A stretch of DNA of 64,000 nt from Halichondria panicea (lineage: Eukaryota; Porifera; Demospongiae; Suberitida; Halichondriidae). How positions within the stretch are numbered: position 1 is the first letter of the stretch; the number at the start of each line of letters is the position of its first letter. Shown here piece by piece: positions 45,577 to 57,791 of this stretch. The DNA is taken from assembly GCF_963675165.1 (NCBI RefSeq), contig NC_087382.1:5309963-5373962 (forward strand), read 5' to 3'. The notes below the pieces were generated by a model. That model saw only the letters and a program-made list of their open reading frames with translations, was not told where the DNA came from and did no database searches. The position numbers were made by a program, and so were the translations under genes.

Positions 45577-46924
45577 AATAATTGTATCGTGGATTTTGAG
45601 GTACATGACATATTACATTTTAATTTTGATTATGGTAAAGATCATGCAGTTGAAAACTGATAATCATGTATGACTGTGAAAGTGTCTCTTTGTGATGTCA
45701 GGAGTGCATGAATATTGAGTCATGCACTCCTAGGTCGTGGTGATGTGAACTGTACGTGATTTGGATCTGAGGCAGCTCTTAGTTCAGATCAAAGTTCGCA
45801 TTAAATTTATGCATGCATGCATATCGGCGTATTCCTCTGGAATGATGGTGCATGGCGCTTATGAATAATCAAACAGCTGCCGGATGAAAACGGATATACG
45901 AAAAACAAGAAGCTGATTTTTCACCCGACAATGTATAGGTCTACTTATGAACAACATTATAATTAAAAATGATAGTCCATGCAATTCTAAAAAAAATTTG
46001 GCATATGACATTTGCAATATAATTATGATCTGTGTCTGATAAATTGCATAATATTCTGTTGAAGTTCCACCATGCTCTAGTGTAAATCATTGTTTTTATG
46101 TCGGGTAACCTGCATGAACGTATATGCATGATTGTCTTCAGCATATCAAGTCTCTGCTGCTCATACTGCATGCCAACACCAACCCATTTTGTTTACGTCC
46201 TTTTAATTTAACCATTAGATCTAGCTACATGCTTATTTTAACTCCAACTGTGTTCCTTAGTTTGAAGAACTGAAGAGATATCATTGAGCGGCTCAGCCAG
46301 CCCTATACTTCCTCCCATTTTAGCCTTATTTGTACATTTTCTTCCCCAAATCGTATACATTTAGATCGCTTTTTTCTATTTTCGACTCAACCCTAATACT
46401 AGACGTCTAAGGCTTGACAAATACAAGTGCTATACGGTATAATTATACTTGATATTTCTCTGTGGCTGTTTTAGTTTCATTTTCCAGTATATATATAATT
46501 ATGTATTAGATGGTACAATTATATTAACTGTATGAATGTGGTATGAGGTTTGTTTTGACCTTTAATGGGAGAGGTATTTTGTTTTTCCAAATGCACATAT
46601 TCACCATTCTTCGCCATGTAGTATATATGCAAACAGTTTGTCAATGGGCACTTATTTTGATGCTTTTTGAGCTTGTATATTTCAATCAATGGGATATTAA
46701 TACTGAAAATTAAAGCAATAACATGACTCTGCTCATGACTATATTTAGTCAAAGTAGTAAACCACTTCGTTCAACATTTACATACGTACATGCACAAGTG
46801 CATTGCATGATTGTGCATGCATGTATCTTCATGCATATGCATATATATAGGCCTACTGCAAGAACTATATTTAGTATTAGTGTTTAGCAGCCATCCCTAT
46901 ATACATGTGCACTGTGTGTCTGTT
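45577..46924. other. Array unit spacer (copy 4, distal part)
   Basis: Continues the spacer interrupted by the element at 44407; hairpin near 45702, upstream box near 46637. It lacks about 38 bp ('catgatgtaaaccacattga' and following) that is present in copy 3. Confidence 0.65.
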
Positions 46925-48478
46925 ATGAGACAAACTAACTCTACGAGCGGAGGCAGCCCTCTGGTATCAAGGAATGGCTGTTGCAAGTACAGAGTGAGGT
47001 GGTTCTATTCCAAGGGAGCATTTCTTGTTCTGGTCTGGAATATGCTGTTGACCATAGCCTGTATGTCAGGGTCTAATATATTCCGTAAACGACATGATGT
47101 CAATTTTGTAATTTCAGAATGGCAACTTGCTATCCCTATTGTGTTCGGTTTTTTTGGAGCTGTTTTCTCAGGATGGCTAGCTGACGCTAAGCTGGGGAAC
47201 TACAGAGTGATGAAATACAGTTTTGTACTGTTATTTCTTATAAGTTTGCTTTCTAGTACCGTCACCCTAGTTCCTGGCATTGCTCATTACGTGTATGTTG
47301 TGAGTGTCGTGTACTGCATAGGCGGGAGTCTCTCTATAGTAGCTGTGGTAGCATGCTTTGTTACATTATTACAGCTTGGCCTGGATCAGATGCCTGATGC
47401 TTCATCTTCCAATATCACTAGTTTTATTGCCTGGTTTGTATTCAATATGTATGCTGGTGTTTGGATCTCAAACGTTTCCAATTTACCCATTATATCTGGT
47501 ACTTTGTGTAGACAAATGCCATACTGGGTTGTCCAACTTTACAGTTTACTGCCACCTTTGTGTGTGAGTGCTGTTCTTATTCTTGATTTTCTCCTTGCTA
47601 AGAAATGGCTGATAATTGAGCCAAAGACATCTCAGTCTCTAACAACCATCTACCGTGTTCTCAAGTTTGCAGCCAAGCACAAAGCTCCCCTCAATCGCAG
47701 TGCTCTCACATATTGGGAGGAAAACGTACCTTCAAGAATGGACCTGGGAAAGTCAAGATATGGTGGACCATTCACTACAGAGCAAGTTGAAGATGTGAAG
47801 ACCATCCTACGTTTGTTACCCTTATATTTAACACTATGGCTTCTTGGGTGCTCACTTGCAATATTCCGTCCACCACATGAATCATTGTATCTCCCCGATG
47901 TGAATAGTATATATGTTTCAGAGCTTCTGGTCTTAATCACATACAACTCTTGGTGGTGTGGTATGGTTTGGACGGTCTTTTATGAATTTATTCTATACCC
48001 TGTGATTCGTAATAGGCTTCCCAGCATTCTTAGAAAAATCGGAATCATTTCTTTCTTAATCACGACTCTCGACATTGTGTTTGTAATTCTAGGACTAGTC
48101 CACTACTATCACAGTGATTTAATGGCAGTTCATTATGTCATTGTGATATTACATTCAGTTTCTCAAGGTTTGTTCATGATGTTGCTTGCTAGTGCCATGC
48201 TGCAGTTAGTTTGTGCTCAGGCTCCATACAACATGAGAGGAGTGTTTGGAGGGTGTATGGCACTTGTGTTGATGTCACCTTCATTTATCAGCGATTCTTT
48301 TCCATTGAAATTCACATTAACGATATTATATGGGATTAAAGCCGCTGTCAGTCTGCTTGGATTCATCGTGTACTGCCTCCTGGCTCGCTGGTACAAAAGG
48401 AGAGTTAGAGACGAGGACTACAATGTACAAGCTGTTGTGGAGGAGGTGTATGATCGATACTTGTCAGCTCAACATTGA
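46925..48478 (+). CDS. Intronless POT/SLC15-like MFS transporter T7
   Basis: 517 aa, conserved MRQ start, TGA stop, single exon; near twin of T6. Landmarks as in T6 ([45 protein letters not shown] end). Private changes include CRQMPYW for CSQMPYW, EPKTSQ for EPKSSQ, LLPLYLT for LLPLCLT and ITTLDIV for ITALNIV. None falls in a conserved motif. Probably functional if T6 is. Confidence 0.8.
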   Translation: MRQTNSTSGGSPLVSRNGCCKYRVRWFYSKGAFLVLVWNMLLTIACMSGSNIFRKRHDVNFVISEWQLAIPIVFGFFGAVFSGWLADAKLGNYRVMKYSFVLLFLISLLSSTVTLVPGIAHYVYVVSVVYCIGGSLSIVAVVACFVTLLQLGLDQMPDASSSNITSFIAWFVFNMYAGVWISNVSNLPIISGTLCRQMPYWVVQLYSLLPPLCVSAVLILDFLLAKKWLIIEPKTSQSLTTIYRVLKFAAKHKAPLNRSALTYWEENVPSRMDLGKSRYGGPFTTEQVEDVKTILRLLPLYLTLWLLGCSLAIFRPPHESLYLPDVNSIYVSELLVLITYNSWWCGMVWTVFYEFILYPVIRNRLPSILRKIGIISFLITTLDIVFVILGLVHYYHSDLMAVHYVIVILHSVSQGLFMMLLASAMLQLVCAQAPYNMRGVFGGCMALVLMSPSFISDSFPLKFTLTILYGIKAAVSLLGFIVYCLLARWYKRRVRDEDYNVQAVVEEVYDRYLSAQH

Positions 48479-49364
48479 CTAAATATTGTTCTGTTACGAC
48501 TGCATGATACGTTTTATCCTCTGTCTTTTTGTCGATCATACATGTTCAGAACAATTAGATCTATACGTAAATGAGTGAACTATATACATGTAGCATTGTG
48601 TTTGGCTGTGTTGGTATGTGTACTGGCGTGGTGTGTTGTGATCTATCTTGATCTACCCTGTTCTATCCTGATGTGTTTTGTTATGTATTTATCACACTAT
48701 TGTTGTGTCATCACTTTTGTTATGATTACATGCACCTTTCGTTTCTGGATTGTTCTGGACTATTCTCGATTATTCTCTTATTCTCGATCAGCCCCCTGGG
48801 ACTTGACTCTTATAAATAGCATTACCTTTTTCAATTGTTGTTGTTGCTGATACCATGTGAATTTACTTACGAAGTAAAAAATATTTATTGGGAGTCAATC
48901 TCTGAACTTGAAACAATAGCAATAAATAGTCTAGCCTGTCTAGCTATATACTCTTTTGCATGGTTGCAAGAAGAATCCAACAGGCTGTTTTGCACACATA
49001 ATTAGTTAAATCATTCTCTAATACAGTCATGCAATTTATCATTGGACACCTTTGATTATCTTTGAGCTTGTATTAACGATCAATGCATGTACAAATACTG
49101 AAACTACGCTCATAGCAACATGATTATTATGGCCATTTGGGAGAAATCTGTTGAAGTTCCACCATGCACTATAACTATGTTGACTTATTGTACGAACCAC
49201 TCCATGGCACTGACTGTATGAATAGATTCACTCAGGTGTGTCTCTGAGCACTGGATATGATGAAGAATAGATTCACTCAGGATTGTTGCCACCAATAGTT
49301 ATTGCGCAACTGTCCCTATAATTAGATATACCTGTGTGTGTGTGTGTCTGTGTCTGTGTCTGTT
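48479..49364. other. Array downstream block (copy 6)
   Basis: Same content as 17892-18787, with short deletions ('accatgtgaattta' lacks the 'acttattg' stretch). Confidence 0.65.
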
Positions 49365-50545
49365 ATGAGACAAACTAACTCTATACGAACGAAGGCAGCC
49401 CTCTGGTATCAAGGAATGGCTGCTAGTGCAAGTACACGTACAAAGCATTCCAACAAAGCATTTCTCTTCTTTTACCCCCCTGGTCTTCGCTACCACAGGT
49501 GGCCTTGGCCCAGCAGCTGGAGCCTTCTACAAACGCCTGGCCAGCATGCTCTCGGACAAATGGAAGCAACCATACTGCACCACCATTGGCTGGCTAAGAT
49601 GTAGAATATCGTTCTCACTACTCAGATCCTCTATCATGTGTCTGAGAGGTGCCAAATCTTCGAAGTCATCCTTCAACGACCATCTAGCTGCTTCCCGCAT
49701 GGACCTCACCATTGCGGACTCCAACCTCTCTGCATGTCTGAACTCTGAATAATTATAGCTTCACATTACCTTGCCTTATTCATTTCTCAGCCTCACAATA
49801 ATATTTCAATACATGTTTAAAAAAAAACAGAGCATTTCTCGTTTTGGTCTGGAGTATGCTGCATGTTTAGTGTCTCATGTATTCCTTCAACAACCTGATG
49901 TCAATTTTGAAATGGCTAGATCTAGATGCTATCCCTATAATTGCGTTTGGTTGTTTGGAACTGTTTTCTCAGGATGGCTAGTTGACCCTAAGCTGGGGAA
50001 CTATATAGATCTATATAGAGTAATTGTTAATTGTTCCTCCTCCAATATTTGTTTTCTAGTGCCATACTAATTCCTGACATTGCTCATTACTTGAGCTTGT
50101 TTCTAATTCTGGAACCAGTCTACTACTATATCACAGTGATTTAGGCAGTCCATTATATATTATCATAGATATACATGTAGTAGAGGGATATAATCTACTA
50201 TCTATGATTATAATTTTCATTGACATAATTATTACATTCAGTTTCTTAAAGTTTGCTCACAATGTTACTTGCTATATTATAGTACCATGGCAGCTATAGA
50301 TATATAGTTTGTGCTCAGGCTCCATACAACATGAGAGGAGTGCATGTTTGGAGGGTGCATGGCACTTGCGCTGATGTCACCTTCAATTATCAGCTCTTCT
50401 TTTCTATTGAACATCACTATAATCATTATATGGGATTAAAGCCGCTGTCAGTCTGCTTGGCTTCATCCTGTACTTGTCTCCTGGCTCGCTGGTACAAGAG
50501 GAGACTTTGAGATGAGGAAACAAGCTTTGTGGAGGAGCTCTATAT
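49365..50545 (+). pseudogene. Decayed POT-like transporter with LINE insertion (psi-4)
   Basis: Nearly identical to psi-1 over its whole length, including the LINE 3' end (49467-49830), the private 'tatatagatctatatagagt' insertion near 50003 and the 'gtagagggatataatctact' palindromic stretch. This places units 1 and 4 as recent relatives. Confidence 0.85.
49467..49830 (+). mobile_element. LINE-like 3' end (duplicate)
   Basis: Same insertion as in psi-1, flanked by agcatttctc at 49457-49466 and 49831-49840. The C-terminal ORF is still open (to 49752). Confidence 0.8.
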
Positions 50546-50830
50546 GATCTGACACGTTTTTTTCATCATCTGCATGTCTGTCAATCATGCATGTATGTCG
50601 TAGAATGTAAATGTGTTACTATATGATACAAAAATATTATTTTTCATTTGTTGTGTTTCCACACATAATTATTTTCATCAGTAGATCTCTATATACAGTC
50701 ATGCAATTTGTCAATGGACACCTCTGATAATAATTAGCTTGTCTGTGTTAACGATCGATTGTATGTACGAATCTGAAACTAAACTTCTAATAGCAACATG
50801 ATTTCTTTGAAGTTCCACTATAATTAAGTA

Positions 50831-52232
50831 GAGATGTCAGACCGGAAGTATTGCGTGGGCGTATTTTCGTACAGTAGGTAAAAACCGGACCAGAAAGTGA
50901 GTGAACAAGAAGGGCTTTCCGCAAGCCCTGGAAGAGTCTAGCAAACAACAGCTGTTCCCAGGGGTAAAAAATAGCGTAGAATTTGATTTTTATAACAGTT
51001 TTTATGATTTTAGCATTTGATGCTTGTTCTGTGTGTGATTTTTTCTCAAAGGTGATCATCATTTTCTCAACCAAACATGAAAATGAACAAAAACACAAGT
51101 GAGCATGTCTTTTATCTCTAACTCTCTCCAGATTATGCAAAAAGTTGCTACAATAAGCTTTTATTTCTTGCGGAATCACATATTGCATGGATAGATGGGT
51201 GGAGCTGAGAATAGAAATGCAGTAAAATCAAGCCAAGTGTACCAATTGCTGTATTTATTTCTTAGAAGTTCTTAGAAGTTACTGAAAGTAATTATTGAAA
51301 GCCTCTGTTGAAAAGAAACAAGAAAAATTGAAGAGAATTCCAGGGACAACAATGTAATCTACCAAAACTATCAAATTGCAAGAACTGATTCAATTTGCAC
51401 ACAAAACAACACAAGAGTAATCTACTGTATTAATTAGAAGCTGTCAACAGAGTGTATCATAGATTTATAGTTGTATGGCCTTAAATCTACATCACACTAA
51501 TAACGAATTATTTAGACCAAATGAAATTGACAGCTTTTAAAGATCAAGAAACAGATACAAGCGTAGGTGGACATTGATGAGAGTTCTGAAACAAGATACC
51601 ATATACTGTACGAAATAAAAGATAGCATGGTTACTTTAAATCCAAAAGAACTCTCTGAAGCAGGAGACATCATACCATTATAGGGACATCATAAAGTGAA
51701 TCGAGGCTACAGATATGCTAACTTTAAGATCATTTCCGGTATTAACAACAATTTCATAAGTCCCGCCCAAGTACATTAAAATGCGGTAAATTTTTGTACG
51801 AATTTTTTCCTAACTACCGTATAGCGGGTATATTTCGAGGGTATAAATGTTCGCGGTTTTCGCGGATTGAGCCTGTACCGCGAAAATTTATACCCACGAA
51901 AATTTATAATAGTAGGTGTGTTCAGTATTATGGATTCGAGGCTAACAGTGGAGTGGTACAGCTGCATGTTGATGTGCGCATGCGCCAAAAGGCTGGAACT
52001 CAGACCACGAAAATAAAATCCGCGAAATCCTTTGTAATGGTCCATCCGCGAAAATTTATACCCTCGAAATATACCCGCTATACGGTATAGTGTTCTTCAA
52101 AACACTGTATCTCTGCATTCGCTTGACCAAATCCAGTGCAGTAAAGTTTTTCTGGTTTGCCTGAAGTGTTCAAAAGAGATAGTAATACATAGGAGTTAGA
52201 AATAGCAAAAATGAAAATCGGTCTGACATCGC
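50831..52232. mobile_element. DNA transposon derivative with 'gatgtcagaccg' TIRs (second copy)
   Basis: Copy of 20249-21491 in the same position relative to the downstream transporter, flanked by TA (50829-50830 and 52233-52234). It carries the MITE 51817-52085 and lacks the foldback found in the other copy. Confidence 0.75.
51817..52085. mobile_element. 269-bp MITE, ccgtatagcggg TIRs, TA target
   Basis: Termini 'ccgtatagcgggtatatttc' and 'gaaatatacccgctatacgg' form a near-perfect inverted repeat that extends further inward ('gagggtataaa' / 'tttataccctc'). TA lies on both sides. The paralogous site near 21230 reads 'cctaactatagtg' with one TA, the exact empty site. TA targets fit Tc1/mariner-type mobilisation. 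Confidence 0.9.
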
Positions 52233-52355
52233 TATTATAAGAACCACACAGTATAGTTACAAATCATTGCAAATCAAAATCTCTACTGAGATTTTGCTCT
52301 CTTATAGTTTCAACAATAGTATTGGCAGCCATCCCTACATGTGTGTGCATCTGTT

Positions 52356-53897
52356 ATGAGACAAACTAACTCTACGAGCGAAGGCAGCCCTCTGGTATCA
52401 AGGAATGGCTGTTGCAAGTACAGAGTGAGGTGGTTTTATTCCAAAGGAGCATTTCTCGTTCTGGTCTGGATTATGCTGTTGACTATAGCCTGTATATCAG
52501 TGTCTCATATATTTCGTAACGTCAATTTTGTAATTTCAAAATGGCTATTTGCTATTCCTATTGTGTTTTGTTTGTTGGGAGCTGTTTTCTCAGGATGGCT
52601 AGCCGACGCTAAGCTGGGGAACTACAGCGTGATGAAATACAGTTTTGTACTGTTGTTTCTTACAACTTTGCTTTCTAGTGTCGTCACCCTAGTTCCTGGC
52701 ATTGCTCATTACGTGTATGTTGTGAGTGTCGTGTACTGCATAGGTGGGAGCCTCTCTATAGTAGCTGTGGTAGCATGCTTTGTTACCTTATTACAGCTTG
52801 GCCTGGATCAGATGCCTGATGCTTCATCTTCCAATATCACTAGTTTTATTGCCTGGTTTGCATTCAGTATCTATGCTGGTGTTTGGATCCCGAACGTTTT
52901 CAATTTACCCATTATATCTGATACTTTGTGTAGTCAAATGCCATACTGGGTTGTTCAACTTTACAGTTTACTGCCACCTTTGTGTGTGAGTGCTGTTCTT
53001 ATTCTTGACTTTCTCCTTGCTAAGAAATGGCTTATAATTGAGCCAAAGTCACCTCAGTCTCTAACAACCATCTACCGTGTTCTCAAGTTTGCAGCCAAGC
53101 ACAAAGCTCCCCTCAATCGCAGTGCTCTCACATATTGGGAGGAAAACGTACCTTCGAGAATGGACCTGGGAAAGTCAAGATATGGTGGACCATTCACTAC
53201 GGAGCAAGTTGAAGATGTGAAGACCATCCTACGTTTGTTACCCCTCTGCTTAACACTATGGCTTCTTGGGTGCTCACTTGCAATATTCCATCCACCACAT
53301 GAAACATTGTATCTTCCCGATGTGAATAGTTATGTTTCAGAGCTTCTGGCCTTAATTACATACAACTCTTGGTGGTGTGGTATGGTTTGGACGGTCTTTT
53401 ATGAATTTATTCTATACCCTGTGATTCGTAATAGGCTTCCCAGCATTCTTAGAAAAATCGGAATCATTTCTTTCTTAATCACGGCTCTCAACATTGTGCT
53501 TGTAATTCTAGGACTAGTCCACTACTATCACAGTGATTTAATGGCAGTTCATCATGTCATTGTGATATTATATTCAGTTTCTCAAGGTTTGCTCACAATG
53601 TTGCTTGCTAGTGCCATGCTGCAGTTAGTTTGTGCTCAGGCTCCATACAACATGAGAGGAGTGTTTGGTGGGTGTATAACACTTGTGTTGATGTCACCTT
53701 CGATTATCAGCGATTCTTTTCCATTGAAATTCACATTAACAATATTATATGGGATTAAAGCCGCTGTCAGTCTGCTTGGATTCATCGTGTACTGCCTCCT
53801 GGCTCGCTGGTACAAAAGGAGAGTTAGAGACGAGGACTACAATGTACAAGCTGTTGTGGAGGAGGTGTATGATCGATACTTGTCAGCTCAACATTGA
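52356..53897 (+). CDS. Intronless POT/SLC15-like MFS transporter T8
   Basis: 513 aa from the conserved MRQ start to TGA; single exon; closest to T3 (same HIFRNVNF segment with a short deletion relative to T5-T7). It retains the Asp of [10 protein letters not shown] that T3 has lost, as well as [12 protein letters not shown] and [17 protein letters not shown]. Private changes include VFNLPIISDTLC and AVHHVIV. Likely an intact transporter; substrate unknown. Confidence 0.8.
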   Translation: MRQTNSTSEGSPLVSRNGCCKYRVRWFYSKGAFLVLVWIMLLTIACISVSHIFRNVNFVISKWLFAIPIVFCLLGAVFSGWLADAKLGNYSVMKYSFVLLFLTTLLSSVVTLVPGIAHYVYVVSVVYCIGGSLSIVAVVACFVTLLQLGLDQMPDASSSNITSFIAWFAFSIYAGVWIPNVFNLPIISDTLCSQMPYWVVQLYSLLPPLCVSAVLILDFLLAKKWLIIEPKSPQSLTTIYRVLKFAAKHKAPLNRSALTYWEENVPSRMDLGKSRYGGPFTTEQVEDVKTILRLLPLCLTLWLLGCSLAIFHPPHETLYLPDVNSYVSELLALITYNSWWCGMVWTVFYEFILYPVIRNRLPSILRKIGIISFLITALNIVLVILGLVHYYHSDLMAVHHVIVILYSVSQGLLTMLLASAMLQLVCAQAPYNMRGVFGGCITLVLMSPSIISDSFPLKFTLTILYGIKAAVSLLGFIVYCLLARWYKRRVRDEDYNVQAVVEEVYDRYLSAQH

Positions 53898-54765
53898 CTA
53901 AATATTGTTCTGTTACGACTGCATGATACGTTTTATCCTCTGTCTTTTTGTCGATCATACATGTTCAGAACAATTATACGTAAATGAGTGAACTATAATT
54001 ATACATGTAGCATTGTGTTTGGCTGTGTTGGTATGTGTACTGGCGTGGTGTGTTGTGATCTATCTTGATCTACCCTGTTCTAACCTGATGTGTTTTGTTA
54101 TGTATTTATCACACTATTGTTGTGTCATCACTTTTGTTATGATTATCATGCACCTTTCGTTTCTGGATTGTTCTGGACTATTCTCGATTATTCTCTTATT
54201 CTCGATCAGCCCCCTGGGACTTGACTCTTATAAATAGCATTACCTTTTTCAATTGTTGTTGTTGGTGATACTATGTACTTATTGTGAATTTACTTACAAA
54301 GTAAAAAATATTTATTGGCAGTCAATCTCTGAACTTGAAACAATAGCAATAAATAGTCTAGCCTGTCTAGCTATAATCTTTTGCATGGTTGCAAGAAGAA
54401 TCTAACAGGCTGTTTTGCACACATAATTAGCTCTAATACAGTCATGCAATTTATCATTGGACACCTTTGATTATCTTTGAGCTTGTATTAACGATCAATG
54501 CATGTACAAATACTGAAACTACGCTCATAGCAACATGATTATTAGGCCATTTGGGAGAAATCTGTTGAAGTTCCACCATGCACTATAACTATGTTGACTT
54601 ATTGTACGAACCACTCCATGCATGGGCACTGTATGAATAGATTCACTCAGGTGTGTCTCTGAGCACTGGATATGATGAATAGATTCACTCAGGATTGTTG
54701 CCACCAATAGATATTGCTTGCAACTGTCCCTATAATTAGATATACTGTGTGTGTGTGTGTCTGTT
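53898..54765. other. Array downstream block (copy 7)
   Basis: Same content as 17892-18787, with AATAAA near 54350 and an upstream box near 54437-54540. Confidence 0.65.
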
Positions 54766-55850
54766 ATGAGACAAATTAACTCTATACGAACGAAGGCAGC
54801 CCTCTGGTATCAAGGAATGGCTGCTAGTGCAAGTACATGTACAAAGCTATTCCAACAAAGCATTTCTCTTCTTTTACCCCCCTGGTCTTCGCTACCACAC
54901 GTGGCCTTGGCCCAGCAGCTACATCCTTCTACAAATGCCTGGCCAGAATGCTCTCGAACAAATGGAAGCAACCATACAGCACCATGCACCATTGGCTGGC
55001 TAAGATCATTCTCACTACTCAGATCCTCTATCATGTGTCTGAGAGGTGCTAAATCTTCCAAGTCATCCTTCAACGGCCATCTATAGCTGCTTCCGTGGAC
55101 CTCACCATTGCGGACTCCAACCTCTCTGTCTGAACTCTGAATAATTATAGCTTCACATTACCTTGCCTTATCCATTTCTCAGCCTCCGTCACTCGAAATT
55201 ATTCAATACATGTTAAAAAAAAAAACAGAGCATTTCTCGTTGGGGGCTGGAGTATGCTGTTTGATCAGTTAGTGTCTCATGTATTCCGTCAACGACCTAA
55301 TGTCATTTTGAAATGGCTAGATCTAGATGCTATCCCATAATTGCGTTTGGTTTTTTGGAGCTGTTTTCTCAGGATGGCTAGTTGACGCTAAGCTGGGGAA
55401 CTATATAGAGTAGTGTTGTTCCTCCAGTATTTGTTTTCTAGTGCCACACTATAGTTCCTGACATTGCTCATTACTTGAGCTTGTTTCTAATTCTGGAACC
55501 AGTCTACTACTATATATCACAGTGATTTAGGCAGTCCATTATAATTGAAATATTACATTCGGTTTCTCAAAGTTTGCTCACAATGTTACTTGCTAGTGTC
55601 ATGTGCAGCTATAGTTTGTGCTCAGGCTCCATACAACATGAGAGGAGTGTTTGGTGGGTGTATGGCACTTGTGTTGATGTCACCTTCAATTATCAGCTCT
55701 TTTTTTCTATTGAACATCACTATTATAATTAAGATTAAAGCCGATCTGTCAGTCTGCTTGGCTTCATCCTGTAGATCTACTTGTCTCCTGGCTTACTGGT
55801 ACAAGAGGAGAGCTTGAGATGAGATGAGGACACAAACTTTTGGAGGAAGT
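54766..55850 (+). pseudogene. Decayed POT-like transporter with LINE insertion (psi-5)
   Basis: MRQINSI start, frameshifted. LINE 3' end at 54869-55228. Remnants run to 'ggtacaagaggagagcttga'. The C-terminal part resembles psi-2, the LINE part psi-3. Confidence 0.85.
54869..55228 (+). mobile_element. LINE-like 3' end (duplicate)
   Basis: Same insertion as in psi-1, flanked by agcatttctc at 54859-54868 and 55229-55238. Confidence 0.8.
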
Positions 55851-56236
55851 CTATATAATCTGTTATATAGACACTTTTTTTCATCTGCATGTCTGTCAAT
55901 CATGCATGTCGTAAAATGTAAATGTGTTACTACATGATGTAATAATTATTGTTGTATTTCTACACATAATTACTTTCATCTCTCTATACACAGTCATGCA
56001 ATTTGTCAATGGACACCTCTGATAATAATTATGTATTAACAATCGATTGCATGTACGAATACTGAAACTAAACTTTAATAGCAACATGATTCCTTTGAAG
56101 TTCCACTATAATTATATATTTGTCTTTATAAGAACCACACATGCAGTAGTTACAAGTTTCACTCATTGCAACAAATAGATTTTGCTCTCCTATAGTTACA
56201 ACAATAGTGTTTGCCATCCCTACATGTGCATCAGCT

Positions 56237-57791
56237 ATGAGACAAAGTAACTCTACGAACGAAGCCAGCCCTCTGGTATCAAGGAATGGCTGTTGCAAGT
56301 ACAGAGTGAGGTGGTTCTATTCCAAGGGAGCATTTCTCGTGCTGGTCTGGGTTATGCTGTTGACTATAGCCTGTATATCAGTGTACCATGTGTTCCATCA
56401 ACAACCTTATGTCAATTCTGTAATTTCGAAATGGCTACTTGCTATCCCACCTGTGTTTGGTTTGTTCGGAACTGTTTTCTCAGGATGGTTAGCTGACGCT
56501 AAGCTTGGGAACTACAGAGTGATGAAATACAGTTTTGTGCTGTTATTTCTTATAAGTTTGTTTTCTAGTACCGCCACCCTAGTTCCTGGCATTGCTCATT
56601 ACGTGTATGTTGTGAGTGTCGTGTACTGCATTGGTGGGAGTATCTCTATAGTAGCTGTGGTAGCATGCTATGTTACTTCACTACAACTTGGCCTGGATCA
56701 GATGCCTGATGCTTCATCTTCCAATATCACTAGTTTTATTGCCTGGTTTGCATTCAGTATCTATGCTGGTGCTTGGATTCCTTATGTTGTCGATTCACCC
56801 ATTATAGCTGGTACTTTGTGTAGCAGTCAATTACCATACTGGGTTGTTCAACTTTACAGTTTACTGCCACCTTTGTGTTTGAGTGTTGTTCTTATTCTCG
56901 ATTTTCTCCTAGCTAAGAAATGGCTTATAATTGAGCCAAAGTCACCTCAGTCTCTAACAACCATCTACCGTGTTCTCAAGTTTGCAGCCAAGCACAAGGC
57001 TCCCCTCAATCGCAGTGCTCTCACATACTGGAAGGAAGACGTACCTTCAAGAATGGACCTGGGAAAGTTAAGATATGGTGGACCATTCACTACGGAGCAA
57101 GTTGAAGATGTGAAGACCATCCTACGTTTGTTACCCCTCTGCTTAACTCTATGGCTTCTTGGGTGCTCACTTGCAATATTCCATCCGCTAAACCATGCTT
57201 ATAGTGTTTATCATCCAGATTGGAATTGTTATGTTTCAAGGCTTCTGTCTTTGTTCACATATCACAATTTGTATGGTTTGGATAATCTTTTATGAATTTG
57301 TTCTATACCCAGTGATTTGTAACAAGCTTCCTAGCATCCTTAGAAGAATTGAGATAATTTCTCTCTTCAATATGACTCTCAGTATTGTGTTTCTAATTAT
57401 GGAACTACTACAAACCAATTTCGATGATTTAGATGCAATCAAGTATGTTACAATCGTCTTAACTTCAATTTCTAGAGGTTTGCTCACAATGTTGCTTGCT
57501 ACTACCATGCTGGAGTTAATTTGTGCTCAAGCTCCATACAACATGAGAGGATTGTTTGGAGGGTGTTTGGTGCTGGTGTTGTTCTCATCTTTTATTATTG
57601 GCTATTGCTTTCCATTGAACGTCAGACTCACAATATATGAGGTTATTATTAGAGTAGGCATCAGTCTGCTTGGATTTATCCTGTACTGCCTCCTTGCTCG
57701 CTGGTATAAAAGGAGAGTTAGAGACGAGGACTACAATGCACACAGAGTGGTGGAGGAGGTATATGATCGATATTTGTCAGCTCAGCATTGA
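56237..57791 (+). pseudogene. POT/SLC15-like transporter T9 (diverged type), one 8-bp deletion
   Basis: ATG at 56237 (MRQSNSTNEASPLV). The frame is open through the central [24 protein letters not shown] to about 57265. There 'tatcacaatttgtatggttt' lacks eight bases relative to the intact copies (YNSWWCGMVW region). The rest is open in another frame to the TGA at 57789-57791 (FYEFVLYPVICNKLPSIL...[20 protein letters not shown]...). No other lesion was seen. The C-terminal TM half differs strongly from T2-T8. T9-type N-termini are the ones found fused to DNAJC13 at 35178 and 43866. Confidence 0.75.
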
